Part shown: positions 1 to 11,860 of the stretch, one piece after another
Layout of the letters: each line of letters opens with the position of its first letter
Numbering within the stretch: the first letter of the stretch is position 1
Position numbers and translations under genes: made by a program
From: Blasia pusilla
Taxonomy: Eukaryota > Marchantiophyta > Marchantiopsida > Blasiales
Assembly (NCBI GenBank): GCA_050084515.1
Contig: CM114271.1
Span: 53,010,001-53,074,000, forward strand
DNA: 64,000 nt
Direction: 5' to 3'
Notes under the pieces: model-generated
Databases searched by the model: none
The model's input: the letters and a program-made list of their open reading frames with translations, nothing else
Told to the model about the DNA's origin: nothing

Positions 1-81
1 TCTAGATCACCTTTTCTAGATCACCTTTCCTCGTTATATCCTAGTCAAGGACTTATGTCCAAAGCTATCGGATTATTATTG

Positions 82-379
82 ACCATCTATGTTATTATTG
101 GAGAGTGCCTTTTTATTTGATTGGTGATGAGCGAACAAGAAGAAAATAAAATAAAATATATCCACTTTAGTATAAAATAAACCTTAGGAGAGGACAAAGA
201 AAGGTAATAACAATTCAAAAGAGGAATCAAAAAATGTATACAAGAATGCAAAAAGAAAATGGCAACAAGCCAACGCAAACTGGCCCAACAAGCTACACGA
301 TATGACAAGATCAGGAGTGGTTGTGTTGGACAAGATTGTGTGGAAGCATGATTAATCATAAATGGGGCTACCCACTAGT
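82..379 (+). repeat. Helitron-like repeat relic, 3' end at CTAGT
   Basis: The stretch carries a TTATTATTGGAGAGTGCCT block near 92 and ends with CTAGT at 375-379. A related copy lies at about 7805-7992, sharing the same opening block, the GCATGATTA-like centre and the ACTAGTGT end. In better copies the end is preceded by a short CGTGC/GCACG hairpin, which is the layout of Helitron 3' ends (hairpin, then CTRRT). No helicase or Rep protein is present, so any such element is non-autonomous. The hairpin is poor in this copy. Confidence 0.35.
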
Positions 380-419
380 GTGCATAGATGGCCTTACCCT
401 AAATAAATAATTAGTAATT

Positions 420-2398
420 TTTCAGTCTTCCCCTACTAGTTTTCGACTTTTTGGAAATATTTCACACACTAGAAGTCCAACTCACTGGCAAGGAAAAAGT
501 TACGAACTGAACATCCGCTAACTTCCTCCACCCTCAGCGCTGTAAAATTTTTCTCTTTATTTGTCATTTCGATCCTTGAAACGGGGACGGTGGACCAGCT
601 GCAAGCACCGACAAGAGGTAGAAAAAAACTATTTCGTGGCCCCACGGATCATGTGAGACCATTACATTCACGTGGGGTTACAGATTATCGTAGTCCTCAT
701 GATGTCGTGGAGGAGCACGGGCGGCGAACTAGACTATTCTGGACACAGTCGACTGTCGAGCCAAATCGTTTGCCGCAAACGAAGCCGTGCGGTCAGCGTT
801 TACGATCGGCCTAGAGCTCATGGAAGTCACGTGGTTTTCATGTACACGGAAAGCTGTGGCTGCTGTCAGGCACACAGGACAGGAAGTTTCAAGATTGGCA
901 ACAAAAAGTAAAGAATACTCGGTGCATTTGTAGGAAGTTCGCAAGGAGATCCGATGTTACCCCTTAGAGTTTCGAACATCCTAACGTCCTCGACGGTCTC
1001 GATGTAATAGACTTCGAGATATGATGCAATCCGGAACTCGCCGGTTTATGTAATGTAGCTTCAAAATCGGCACATCAGCCGCCTGCACCATTCGTTGCCT
1101 GTGATTCAGAAGGCGTAGGTCGATCAGTTTCCCCGCACGATCCCGCCAGTTGATGGCGCACAGGAGAGAGCCAAGAGGGCCCTACACAAAGCACCGCACA
1201 ACTTTCCATCACCCCATCGTCCAATACCTGCACAAAATCGTCCTGTCTTTCAAGATTTCACAATGAAGACAATCATCCACCGTTGCGGTCAGAGACGCGT
1301 CATGTGAATTGGTTCAGATCGTCTTTGAAGACGCAGGTGAATGTAGATCTCAAGAACATAGGCATGTTCCTTTCTCTAGCAGTACTATCTAGATCCTTGG
1401 CTCACGAGTTCTGGACTCTTAGAAACATCTATCCCAACCTTTTGACTCTCAAAATTTCCGTTATAGATTCGTTTCTCACATGCTCGTCATATTTTCGAAA
1501 ACGTTTACGGAATACGTCTGCTGTGAAGTCATAAATCGAACTAGCTCGAAGATGATTAATCGACGCCTACTGCTCGAAGATTGGTGCAGCCTGAAGATCA
1601 TTTCTACAATTTGGTGCGCAAGAGATTGAACTCGTCCATACAATGGAGTTTTCATGTGGTGTCCTTAGAGGTCGATGAGAAGCTGACTTAAAATCCTCTT
1701 ACGGGCTACGTGACAAGTCAATCCGAGGTTTTCTACGCAACGGCAGGCATTGCGTCAGACAATCGAATAACACAATCACTAATTTTTGGCATCAATCTTG
1801 CGAAAACAGACTTGACTGATTGTACAAAATATTTTCAATCGATCGCACAATGTGCTTCCGTTCTTGCATAAACACGGGAATCAAACAATGTGGTTGACAC
1901 TTGTGTTCTTCGTCCATTGAAACGCTTATCCGATTGTTCTGCAGGATTTCTATCTTGGGCCCCTCCCCATTCTAGCTCATGCCAGTACACCATCCAATAT
2001 CACAATGACTCCTGCCAACAAAGATCTGCTTTGAGCCGATGATAGCTAGCAGTAGGCACTCCCAACAGGCTCCAGCAAAGTGGTCTCTCGAAAGTCTAGT
2101 CAGGTCACCATAAAACCGCGTTGGTATCAAATCGCTTTCTGTGTATTAATCTGTGGTTTCACTCAGGTTGTCAGTTGAGAGCCCAGTCCATTTCGTATTT
2201 CAGGCTCTCCTGCAGTTGTCTCGTCACACCAGCTGTACACAAGATAGAGTTGTTCTTTAATGTTTTCAACCTGCGGAAACGAAGACCATACATAAATACC
2301 TCTTACGGATGCCTCCCGCAAGCAAGTCACAAGATACGATTGTAATTCAAGATAGACTGAGGGAGATAAATCGTTTTGCCACTCTCAAAAATCCGAAC
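420..2398. other. gene-island DNA downstream of phytochelatin synthase, no gene recognised
   Basis: The stretch has a GC content like that of the nearby gene exons. It contains short open frames such as 590-814 (+) and 1283-1534 (+). None shows a domain, splice-supported extension or residue pattern I recognise. It may include the 3' untranslated region and terminator of the phytochelatin synthase gene that ends at 2399 on the minus strand. Confidence 0.3.
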
Positions 2399-5300
2399 TT
2401 AATACGTATTGGACGTGATGGCACAGTGTACAGGTTTTGCTGTCACCTCTGCTTTCAAAATGGTTGGTAAAGTCGCACTCGCCGCAGTAGCAGACAACTC
2501 AAGTTGAACTTGTGTGTCTTGTATTGACTTCCAGGTCTCAGATGGAAGCGCGAAAAGCAGCATAGTCAGTAGATCAGCCGTAGCAGGATGCAGGGGGAGA
2601 CACTCATCGATGTCGGTTGGTTCTTTCTCTCCAGAGCAACATCTGGTTGTGGGTACGAGCACATCAACATTGTTTCCATCTCTACCTCCAGTTGATACAT
2701 GCCCAGATACCACTATCGTTTCAGTACCACTGCTGTGCCTTGAGGTTACCGATGTGGTAGTCACGGAAGTCCCTTGCAACCAACGGATCCCACAAAGGGC
2801 TGCGGCTCCTTGACAACAAGCATGTTTTACAGCTTCAGGCAGATCTTCTCCAGTTATAGATGGCAATAGACAATCAGAGCCGATGCGAGCAATTCTAGCC
2901 CAATCAAAGACAATCTTATAAAGTTCTGTTTGGCGCAACTCCGTCATGACCTGAACCTGCAAAAGGATGAAAATCGTACGCCACCACTGGTTCAGTACTA
3001 GATTTAACTATCGAGTTATTCAAACGGTTCAATTTTGAACTCTCAACAGCAAGAACTTGATCCGGAGATAATGAAATTCAGTAGCCCTGAAAGATTTCCA
3101 GCTATATCCTCTTTAACAGCAGCTACTCCTTAGAAAAACATCAGGAGTTGAAAGGATGGTAAGATTAATTGGATGGCGATCCCATAAGGCTGTGATACTA
3201 GATATTTAAAATGAGAAGGAAAGACTTGCATATTGTCACGAATGGGTCAGGTGAAAACCTTTGCATTTAGCTGTGGATCATCTTCATCGTTCACATTCCT
3301 TGGAGCATCTGCCCTTTCCACCTCTGCTATCCATTTAACAAAAGAATCGACATTTCCCGGAAGCAAACCCAAAACAACCGTCACAGCGTCCTGCTTACTT
3401 TTGATGTCGGCATTTTTCAATAGCTTTGGTACGTCCACGATCAAGTACTTCGATATGGGCTTCCATGGCTCATCCTTGCAAGACTGGGTAGAACAAACAT
3501 GTCCAGTTATCTATTGTAGGAGGCAAGTGACAATGTAGCATTCACATTAATTATCTTTTGAATATATGCTACCACCAATATATACTAAACTGTAGTTCGT
3601 TACATGCTCATGAACTTACCAGAGTATAAAGAACTGACGCAGGTCGATCGGGTTTAGTAAGTAGCATATACCTGCAAGGAAACGATTGTGCATCCAAGAA
3701 GCGATAGGTAAAATGTACAGAGAGAGGATAGATAACAGCTGCTGTGTCTGTAGACATTGCTGCACATGGGAGACTTAAATTCACCACAAATCCGCGCTAA
3801 AACGGATGCTAGACAGCAATCGATTTGGCAGAGTTCTAACAAAACGATGTACAGTAACCTAAGAAAATAGCCAGTGACGACTTATCTCCAGAACTTCACA
3901 ATCACCGCCTTCGCAGCAATTCGACAAGAAGACAAATTGGATAGTCCACGCCAGTAGTCGGCAGTCTCAAATGTCCAATATTAATGGGACTGACACACTT
4001 ACCCTCTCCAATTTCCTGTCGCAGGATCGATTGAGTTTATAGCCTCCCAAAGAAGTGGTATGGGTACCCAATGAGGAGGATATTTAAACCTTGCCACATC
4101 TAATATTAGTGCCAAATCCATCCCTCTGTGATAACCTCCGATCGGAGAGAAATGACCGGTACCAGTCTGCCTACAAAAGCATGCAAAATTTAGTGATTCC
4201 TGTCATCGAACAAGTCTCAAGAGCAGACAACATTCTGGAGTAAATGAAACTTAAACTCTTTCCGAATAAACTTAGGTACACCCTCACCTGTTCCAATGCC
4301 GTCCTTAAATATGACACAATCATGTGTTGCCCCTCAGAAGAACAAGAATCACACAGCTCCTGGCGAAATCTAACCAAGGAGCCTTCATTTGCCCGAACTG
4401 CAAGCACGGCAGCTCCTGCGCAGGCACCCGCGCATGCGACTTTCGCGAAAGTCATCCCTTCCGTCTTCACCTTCTCCAAAGGTTCACAGCATTCGAGCAT
4501 TGATTCATCAAACCAACGCCATGGCCCTGGAGGTTCAACAAACCATGGCTCAAATTTGCGCTCGTCGAGTACGTAGTACAAGCAAAGTTTCATGCGAATA
4601 GCTCAACAATCGATGACTTACATTTCCACGTGCGTCCTGGATCGATGGCGAGTGCATTCAAAACCACTGCCAAAGACGCCAACCCGCAAAATGCTGGTTC
4701 GGCCTGAGTTTGAAAGTGCGCTATGAGGTGAAAGAACCCTTCCATCGTACCATCATGCAGTGCTTCGCGAAATATGATCTGGACGCGCATTCACGGATGT
4801 TAAGATCAATATGCAAGGTACTCTTGACCTAACAATCAAAACATCCAGGATAGCTCAGGTCGTAATCGGTTCCGAAAGGTAATCGCCCAGCAAAAGTTTG
4901 ATGAGAATCGATTTGGCAGAATTGTGGACCGAAAGGAGGGCGTTACACGTTTCGCGACTCGAGGCATCCATGCAACAGACACAAAAGCTCTCCCTAAGCA
5001 CTGGGGAAGCTGTAGGTCATGCTTAGATCACCAGAGCTGAAGTAACTCAACGCAGTCCTTCATCTCCTCCACACCGCCACTCTGACTAGAAATTTCTGCA
5101 GAATTGCATCTAATGTCGGATGGTGCTCGACGTCCTCATTCCGTCTTCTCTTTAGGTGTTCCCCTTTAGGTTTTGGAGTTCCCGTCTCTCTAAGTCCCCC
5201 TTCTTGCATTTCCGATCTTCTTTTATTCATGTACTATATTTGCCTTCAGAAGATTGGACAAATCTTCTGAAGGAAAATTGTGACTAAAGAGCATCACTTC

Positions 5301-5791
5301 TTACAGTCGAATGAACCAGCGAAGTCGAGGCCAAAATGGTGATTCAATTCTCAAGACGGTATATATTCTTAAATGGAAATAAAGAAGAAACTTAAAGAGC
5401 CAAGTAAATCCTATCGGAATAGGCGGTTAACGAAAGATCCGAGGCCACAGATTCCAACACAGTCGAATAGGCTCAGAGAGCGCCCCGTGCAGGTGTCCCC
5501 TAGTGGCCCTACCTTTCCTAGAGAAAGAGTTCGCTCGTGAATTCGGTAAAGTTTCTCAGCACTTTGTCGGTATCACAGTTCCCATGCGTTTTCCTCTTAA
5601 GTCCGGAGAACATCTGCACACATCATTTATCGTGGAGCTCCAATTCCCTAATCCAAATCAAATTTGAAGCAAACAGCATGTTATAATAATCTCGACGCCC
5701 AGTGTGGTCCTCTCACCTTGCCCTGGGGAGACGCAAACTCAATGCCAGGAGGCGAAGGCAGTGAACGCCGATAGAGGCCAGCGACCGCCAT
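2399..5791 (-). CDS. PCS: phytochelatin synthase (glutathione gamma-glutamylcysteinyltransferase), 7 exons
   Basis: This enzyme transfers gamma-Glu-Cys units from glutathione to make phytochelatins, the peptides that bind Cd and other heavy metals in the cytosol. Exons read 5791-5717, 4778-4622, 4526-4288, 4166-4003, 3671-3620, 3483-3259 and 2956-2399. All junctions are GT..AG, and the spliced frame gives 489 aa, against about 485 in Arabidopsis PCS1. The start [19 protein letters not shown] matches the family N-terminus. The papain-like catalytic triad falls at the family positions: Cys56 ([10 protein letters not shown]), His162 ([11 protein letters not shown]) and Asp180 ([14 protein letters not shown]). 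The variable C-terminal half has Cys-Cys pairs ([16 protein letters not shown]), as expected of the metal-sensing domain. The junction of exons 2 and 3 gives Trp where the family usually has Gly (WKGPWRW); this is either a substitution or a misplaced splice site. The gene looks intact. Intron 1 is long (938 bp) and holds a perfect hairpin. Confidence 0.93.
5243..5273. repeat. perfect 13-bp inverted repeat in intron 1
   Basis: CCTTCAGAAGATT is followed by a 5-nt spacer (GGACA) and the exact reverse complement AATCTTCTGAAGG. It lies in the first intron of the phytochelatin synthase gene and would form a stable stem-loop in the transcript. It may be the remains of a small inverted-repeat element or a regulatory structure. 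Confidence 0.7.
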
Positions 5792-7730
5792 GCACTCTCC
5801 CGTTACACTATCGATATGATCGCGAAGTTGACCTTCTTCTGTTTTCCGCGTTGAAATATACTTCCAGCTCGCTTGCGACAACGAAAACAGGTAGAAAGGC
5901 GGAATCATGTGGACGGGATTAATAATAGCTTTACTCGATCTGAGCCAGCTAATCGCTGTCTTCTCACGATTAATGAAAATCCTGATTGATGCACAAACCA
6001 CGTTCTCTCACGATGTCAGGAGTCCGGCTGCTATATACGTCGTAATGTCATAGTTCGAGACTGCGACTGAAAACCTCGTAAATAAAAACGTCGTAGATAA
6101 ATGAAACTTAGCCACAGGATCGCAGTTCGAATATGAGAAAATCATGTACACGTTTCAGGCTTCTCACACAAATTTATGGACAAATTACCGATGAAGTTTC
6201 GTGAAGGACTCTTGGGGTGGTGTTCTCGTAGCGACTGCAAATGATCTCTGGGAGTTCGAAGCACCTTATCTGCCAATCGAAGCCGTCGAACCACAAACGA
6301 AGCGCAAACGATCTAACTTTGTGATTCTTTGGCTTACATTTGTAGCCCCGAGAGTAGTAGGTCTCCAAGCCGATGTTGACTAGCAGGACGTGGATACTAA
6401 AAGACTACCGCCGGTTGCCCCGGCCATGGATCAGGATCTACTAAAGTTCTTGGCAAGGTTGGAGGTTTGATTGTATCTGTAAAAACAGACCACTAAGATT
6501 CTCATTTGGTAAAATATGTCCAGGAGACCAGGCCTTGCCTCCGCATTGAGTACGCCGATGATTGTGTGGTGAGCCCTCTGCAAGTAAAGCACGCGTGGAT
6601 TCAAGACTGTCTCCACCAATTCCACGCTAGCTTTCTGGATGATCCTACCGGTTGAAAGGACTGATAGGTCAGAAGATTTAATCTTTTGCAGTCAATGATC
6701 AAATGAATCTATCTCCTCATGAATACTGTTCAATTATGATTCCTGACAATGCCTCACTTCACTAGACCCCTCACGTAAAACAAAGGAGGACAGTTCAACT
6801 GTAACACAAGTGTTGATGTCCTATAATCAGGCGAATTCGAAAGAGTCTAGATCTTACTGCGCACGATGGCACATTCAACTGGATGACCACGTTGGAATCA
6901 TGGACCACAAAGTTTCTTTCGTGTCTCTATATCCAAGAAAATTTCAGGTGTGCGGAGAAACCACAGAAAATTTGCATCAGAAATTGTGCCTAAAGTGGGT
7001 GGTAGTCAATCAAGAAAGTCCCTCGCAAAGCTATAGGTTCATGGAGTCGAAGCATGAGTCGAGATCAGCAAGGAAGACTTCAAACGCTTGGATGATAAAG
7101 CGGGGATATTATGTCTCATTAATAGTCCCTAAACGCAAAATGGCCACGGAAGAATCCGACATGGGGATTGGTTTCATGCAAGAGACTGGACTTAACGCGC
7201 GCTAAATCGAGGGCAGAAAGATGACTTGAGCACAAACATAAGATAACAAGGAGCAATTACAACACTGATCTGAATGCTGCAACTTCTCCGCTCTGTGTCC
7301 CGGTTGGCATGGTATGAGTCTCCCATCTACTCCATCTGGCGCAGATTACCTGAAAGCGGAAATTTCTTTGATCTGAATACAATAGTTTTCACGAAAGAAC
7401 AGTAAGAAATTAAAACTTCGACGATCGAGTCAGTGCGCACTAGGATGCAAGCTGTTGAAGTATCACGTACTCTGGCGTTGACAACAATGGAACAGGGTGA
7501 CTCTCCAGGGTCTGTATGTTACGGACCTGCGAGAAGGAGCCACAGCCAAAGATAGAATCTGAACTATACCTTTCCTTTCACAGCTGAAGTTTGTCTTATG
7601 ACAGACAATGTCTGCATCTGTTTCTCCACCCGATCCCCGCCTTCTCTGGTCTGGAATCACAAAAGCACGCCATTCGACTGGTTTCAAAATCTTCTCGTCC
7701 GAAGCAACCACTAATGTATAGTATTATGAG
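5792..7730. other. region upstream of phytochelatin synthase, no recognised gene
   Basis: This is the presumed promoter side of the phytochelatin synthase gene, followed by unassigned DNA. The longest open frame is 6810-7205 (+, 131 codons). Its translation is rich in Ser, Lys and Arg and shows no domain I recognise. I have no splice or codon evidence that it is expressed. Confidence 0.3.
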
Positions 7731-7804
7731 AGGAGTAGTTTTCAAACTAATGCTATTATGAGGAGTGGACCGGAATGGGGTGTTCAGGGTTAGGGATCAT
7801 GTAT

Positions 7805-7992
7805 GGCAAGGTAATAATTAGTTTATATTATTATTGGAAAGTGCCTATTTGATTTGCAAACATTTCCCTTCTTGACATGTGGCAACCCGGCAGCAAGAAA
7901 ATGAGTTCTATTCCACGGGCAACAAGAAAAACCATTTGTGTGCAACATGATTAGTCTTTCACTTTCGTGCATGGCACGGGCTTCACACTAGT
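7805..7992 (+). repeat. Helitron-like repeat, CGTGC/GCACG hairpin then CTAGT
   Basis: The block opens with TTATTATTGGAAAGTGCCT and ends with CTAGT at 7988-7992. About 10 nt before the end is CGTGCATGGCACG, whose arms CGTGC and GCACG pair. A hairpin 10-12 nt before CTRRT is the known form of a Helitron 3' terminus. Related ends lie near 375, 21309, 41775, 42453, 50998 and 57100. Confidence 0.45.
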
Positions 7993-8183
7993 GTATAACA
8001 ATGCCTTAACGACGTCAAATTAGGGAGTTCGTAGCGTTTTGTTAAGGTGCATCTATTTGTCCGTCCACGACTTAGGCTTGTGCTTCCAAATCTGCTAACG
8101 AAAAAATTTGCATTTCACTGAAGAGATGGGAAGCCTTGGATCTTCTAGAAATACAAAAAAAATACAAAGATGGGTATGGAACG

Positions 8184-8315
8184 AGATACAAAGAGCATAA
8201 ATAATGTCAATTGTCTTTAAAAGAACATTATTGCCATTAATAGGGTTTTAGATACAAAGAGCATAAGTAATATCAATTTTCTCTAAAAGAACATTACTTC
8301 CATTAACAGGGTTTT
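8184..8315. repeat. tandem duplication, two 66-bp units
   Basis: Two adjacent copies (8184-8249 and 8250-8315) begin AGATACAAAGAGCATAA and end ATTAAYAGGGTTTT, with a few substitutions between them. No coding potential is visible. Confidence 0.75.
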
Positions 8316-8344
8316 GAGGCACTAAGAATTTATGCCACACTCAG

Positions 8345-8735
8345 TAGGAAACTAAAATTAAGTCAAATAGATCAAGGATGACATGTTGAGGAGTAGGTAG
8401 TCTTCAAGTGAAAATTTCTCGTTGATTCGAGTCAGTTTGGAGTCTATTTGAACATCTTACTATTTCGGCTAGCTTTCCTCTTTTGAAAGACTCAAATTTA
8501 TATTTATAGATATTGATGTTTGACTCCCTAGTGCAGGTTTATGAGGTGACCTTTGTGCGTAGTAGTTGTGGATATAGTTTGGGGAGAGAGATCTTGGGAG
8601 CAAAACTATGGTATTCCTTGCCTTGTAAGTAACTTTGTCCTCTCACCATGAGAGTGGGTTTAGGGAGAGAGAGGAAGAGAAAGAGAGATGAAAGAAGTTT
8701 TGTGTTTGTGAGAGAAATGCTTCTATTTTACTAAA
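8345..8735 (+). repeat. degenerate gypsy-family LTR remnant
   Basis: Scattered similarity follows the order of the complete LTR at 61999-62638: a GATCAAGGATGACATGTTGAGG block, an ACTTACTATTT-like block, CTATGGT...CCTTGCCTTG, then GAGAGTGGGTTT and GA-rich sequence. It has many substitutions and no clean ends. It is an old copy of the LTR family that supplies 43461-44101 and 61999-62638. Confidence 0.45.
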
Positions 8736-9049
8736 GGAGAATGAGCAAGAATTGTTGAAAGGGGCGTTGAGCCCTACAAGGGCTTGATGATGTTGTCATT
8801 GGTTTTTTACCTTGGGGACCGTGTTCCCTGTTCAACGGCTCATAGGGATGATCACATGAGCATAAACTTGCAAAAAAAAATTTAACATGAGGATTTTTTG
8901 TGCAATAATAATGCGCACGGAAGCGTTATTAAAGTTTCTATAGAATTGGAGTATGGGAAGCACATTTACCATGGAATGGATCTTGAAAGTGTATGTAAGC
9001 TTACTGTTTGCTATGTTTACAAGTCTGGAATTTTTTTTGGAATAGTAAT

Positions 9050-9287
9050 GTGTGGAAAACTGCTAAAGAAGCATAACTGGTGGAAAACGGCTCTCACACA
9101 CACACCACCATGGAGAACGAAATTTGCAATGAGAGAATGAGTGGAGGTTGGTCCCCTTCTCAATTATATAGGGTATGTACAAGCAGTCCTAACCCTAACC
9201 TTAACCATAGTCTCGAGTTAGACTAACTGTGATTAACTAACCCTAGTTAAGATAATTGCGCTTAACTGACTAACCAAGATTAAGTTT
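9050..9287 (-). repeat. copia-type solo LTR, first part (interrupted by the gypsy element)
   Basis: The reverse complement matches the copia LTR at 60390-60691, including the telomere-like CCTAACCCTAACC tract and the block ending in AAGATTAAG. No primer-binding site follows on the outer side, so it looks like a solo LTR. Its remaining part is at 18111-18184, directly beyond the far end of the gypsy element. Confidence 0.75.
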
Positions 9288-9767
9288 TGTCGTGCGAATC
9301 CACATCGTCATACAACATACATCGCTGAAATACCATACTCACATACATACATAACATAGAGGAGAGCATCCACAAACACAAGTGTACCACAACTGAAATC
9401 CGTGAAAGACCTACTGTCATAAAACACGTATAGAATCACATACAATTGAGCCAAACCCACTCCACAATGGGAGAATCCAGGTCGAAGCTTGCGGGAACCA
9501 CCATAGCCAACAGCTCTACTCACTACCAAGGCTAACTCCCAACGCAACAGGCTCAACTCAAAGAACTAACTGTTCTTTGAGTGCACTCCACACTATATCG
9601 ATATCCTCCAACCTAAGAGCGGGGCCTACTGGAAAAGTCACCCTCAACGGAGTAACCCCCAACCCTATGTATGAAACCGCATCTCTACCTAGACACTACG
9701 GCCCTACATAAGGTATGGCCTCTACTAGCACACTATACTCTATGACATAATCCGTATGGTCATGATA
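9288..9767 (-). repeat. 3' LTR of the gypsy element (blocks A + B)
   Basis: Block A (9288-9393) starts TGTCGTGCG. Block B (9394-9767) starts TGAAATCCG and ends CATGATA. Block B matches the 5' LTR (17743-18110) closely, apart from an extra 6-nt ATCGAT. Block A matches the end of the LTRs at 43461 and 62638, so A + B is probably the full LTR, and the 5' copy has lost A. Confidence 0.75.
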
Positions 9768-9769
9768 GC

Positions 9770-9875
9770 TGTCCTGCAAATCCACATCGTCATACAACAT
9801 ATATCGCTGACATACCATACTCACATACATACATAACATAGACGAGAGCATCCACAAACACAAGTGTACCACAAC
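9770..9875 (-). repeat. extra copy of LTR block A between the G-rich tract and the 3' LTR
   Basis: It is nearly identical to block A at 9288-9393, with only a handful of mismatches in about 100 bp. Read on the minus strand it begins just after the TTAGGGGGG tract and ends one dinucleotide before the LTR. The same arrangement occurs in the other copy at 61861-62638. Confidence 0.8.
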
Positions 9876-10048
9876 TCGCCCCCCTAACTAGCGGTTAGGT
9901 CCCTCTAACTCCCAGGTAGCCCTATACATCTACTACAAGCTATACATCTTTGTGGGTGCACGAATTAGAAGGTCGGGTGCTAGGTTGCCCCATCGTTAGT
10001 CGCACATCTGTACTCCATATCATGCAAAGATCAAGTCATCTACCCCTC

Positions 10049-10342
10049 CTAAGTACGTCGAGGACAAACCCACCTTCCAGTAGGAACAACATCCATACGT
10101 GGAGTCAAACACATCATGTGCCAACCCCTAGAACACCGATCACACACCAACATACGGGCTGCGTTACCACCAGACCCACACAACATGCACCTCAAGCTAG
10201 CACGTATCATGGCTAAGCTTGGGTCAACAGTACCATCCACATTTGGAAGATGACATGGTGCATAATTACGCACATAGTCCTTCCAAACAACTCCATCACG
10301 ACCCTCCAACATGAGAACTCCAGAAGCTAACACCTCGCGCAC
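10049..10342 (-). pseudogene. PHD-type zinc finger at the C-terminal end of integrase
   Basis: The frame continues from the integrase across a TGA at 10343. After a linker it shows CMLC, then VCDRC, then GWHMMC, then GRWVC, in PHD-finger order (Cys2, Cys2, His-x2-Cys, Trp-x-Cys). The last ligand is missing: the sequence reads CPRR where Cys-x2-Cys is expected. Known PHD fingers read histone H3 tails. Chromoviruses of this superfamily often carry a chromodomain in the same place, so I infer a role in choosing integration sites. A partial copy of the same module lies inverted at 61313-61519. Confidence 0.8.
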
Positions 10343-11521
10343 TCATAAAATAGTGCGGCCTACCATCACATCCAACGTTGTCGGTGCAATCTGCTGCAAA
10401 TAGGCATAGTCCCCCACATGGAACCTACGAATCGATGGTCGATAACCTCCATCCCGAATGGTTGCATACCGCAATGTATCCCTGTGTTGAGCAATGGCAA
10501 GATTCTCAAAGGTTGTTGGAATAACTCTCCGAAAGAGCTCTGCCCGCTGAGAACACACTCTCATCCACATCTCTGGGTCATTAAGGTTCACCACCTCACT
10601 AGACTCCCGACGAATTGCTGCTGGCAAGTGTGGATCTCGGCCGTATAACAGAAAATAAGGCGAGAAGGAAGCGAAGGATGCTTGGCGACTGAACCTATAC
10701 CCCATGGCTAACCATGGCAACTGAATATCCCAGTCTCCAAGATGCCCCTTCTGTAGGCCATACTTGCGCAATGCCCTCTTCACCATCTGAACCACACGCT
10801 CAGCCAAACCATCCGCCTCTAGATGATCTCGAGACGTGGTCTGATGATCAATCAACGCCTTGTCACACAAGACCTGAAACTGTGTACCCTGGTCGGTCAG
10901 CACTTCAGCTAGTGCACCAAAATGACTAAGCACTCTATCAAGAAACGCATATGCCGTTCCCTCACTTGCCTTGTCAGGTAATTCCACCAACTCAATTCAC
11001 TTGGAGAAGTGCTCCACCATCACCAACACCTATCGATGATGTCGTACAATCAACGATAACGATCCCGCAAAGTCCACACTCCAACGATAACCCAACCCTA
11101 TAATAGGCAAGGGGTGTAATTGTGGTGTAGGGGCATTGAATGATGCCCTCACCCGGTCACAAACCATACAACGTGACACCAACTACTGCACCTGAGTATG
11201 CATGCCACGCCACCAATACTGACCAGGGAGTAAGCTATACGTACGCTTTATCCCAAAATGTCCCAACTCCTCATGGGCATGTCGCACAATACGCTCTCTC
11301 TGAGCCAAATGCGGCACTACTCGTATTCTACCATCCTCCCACACATGAAGAATATGTGTTCCCTCCAATCGATACCTCTTAGCACATTGAAGAACATGGT
11401 CTCGCTCCTTGGCACCCACTATGCCTGGCACCCTACTGGTCCGTAGGAATTCCAACACCAACGCATCATCATGAGTATCACGCTGATCCGTACCACCATC
11501 TCCAACGTTAGGATCTGAAGG
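10343..11521 (-). pseudogene. gypsy integrase (zinc-binding domain and DDE core)
   Basis: The N-terminal zinc-binding domain is HAHEELGHFG followed by CMVC across a TAG at 11183. The catalytic core shows the first Asp in WSVDFAG, the second in LTDQGTQF and the Glu in HLEADGLAERV. Spacing from the second Asp to the Glu is 25 residues instead of about 35, which points to an in-frame deletion of about 30 bp between the QF and QVLC residues. Stops at 11183 and 11030 (TAG) and 10997 (TGA) replace likely Gln, Gln and Trp codons. The linker to the PHD finger has the GDYAYLQQ motif usual in the integrase C-terminal domain. Confidence 0.9.
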
Positions 11522-11860
11522 CTAGCCATCTACCCTCTGACTAGAGTAAGATGTCATGTGGTCCTCCATACTAGAGTCCACCCCTAACCAACATAAAAAG
11601 GCAGATGCATGCCAACCTCGCACCATCTCCTCATCAACCTCGCCATGCCATCTAGCCCCAGTTGCATCCTCTTGGCTAGTACATGGGTTCCTACTCAACC
11701 CATCAGCATTAAGGTTGGCAACTCCAGGTCTATGTACTCCTGTAAGATAAGAGCCCACCGTGCAACCTTCCCTGTAAGCTTGTCAGACTCCATCAACCAC
11801 TTGAGCGGCTGATGATCAGTAACCAGGGTAAACTGTGTGCCAAACAAGTAACACCTAAAG
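11522..11860 (-). pseudogene. RNase H fragment
   Basis: The motif LVTDHQPLKWL, then KLTGKVARWALILQEY, then HRPGVANLNADGLSR is the standard C-terminal half of a Ty3/gypsy RNase H. The beginning is lost in the RT deletion. A small deletion with a frame change lies near 11740, between the LQEY and HRPGV residues. The TAG at 11522 leads into the integrase in the same frame. Confidence 0.85.

Noticed and set aside
2514-2813. Plus-strand 99-codon ORF
   Set aside because: It is the shadow of the last exon of phytochelatin synthase.
9180-9215. Interstitial telomere repeat (CCTAACCCTAACC)
   Set aside because: The tract is part of the copia LTR and recurs at the same LTR position at 22.14 kb and 60.55 kb.
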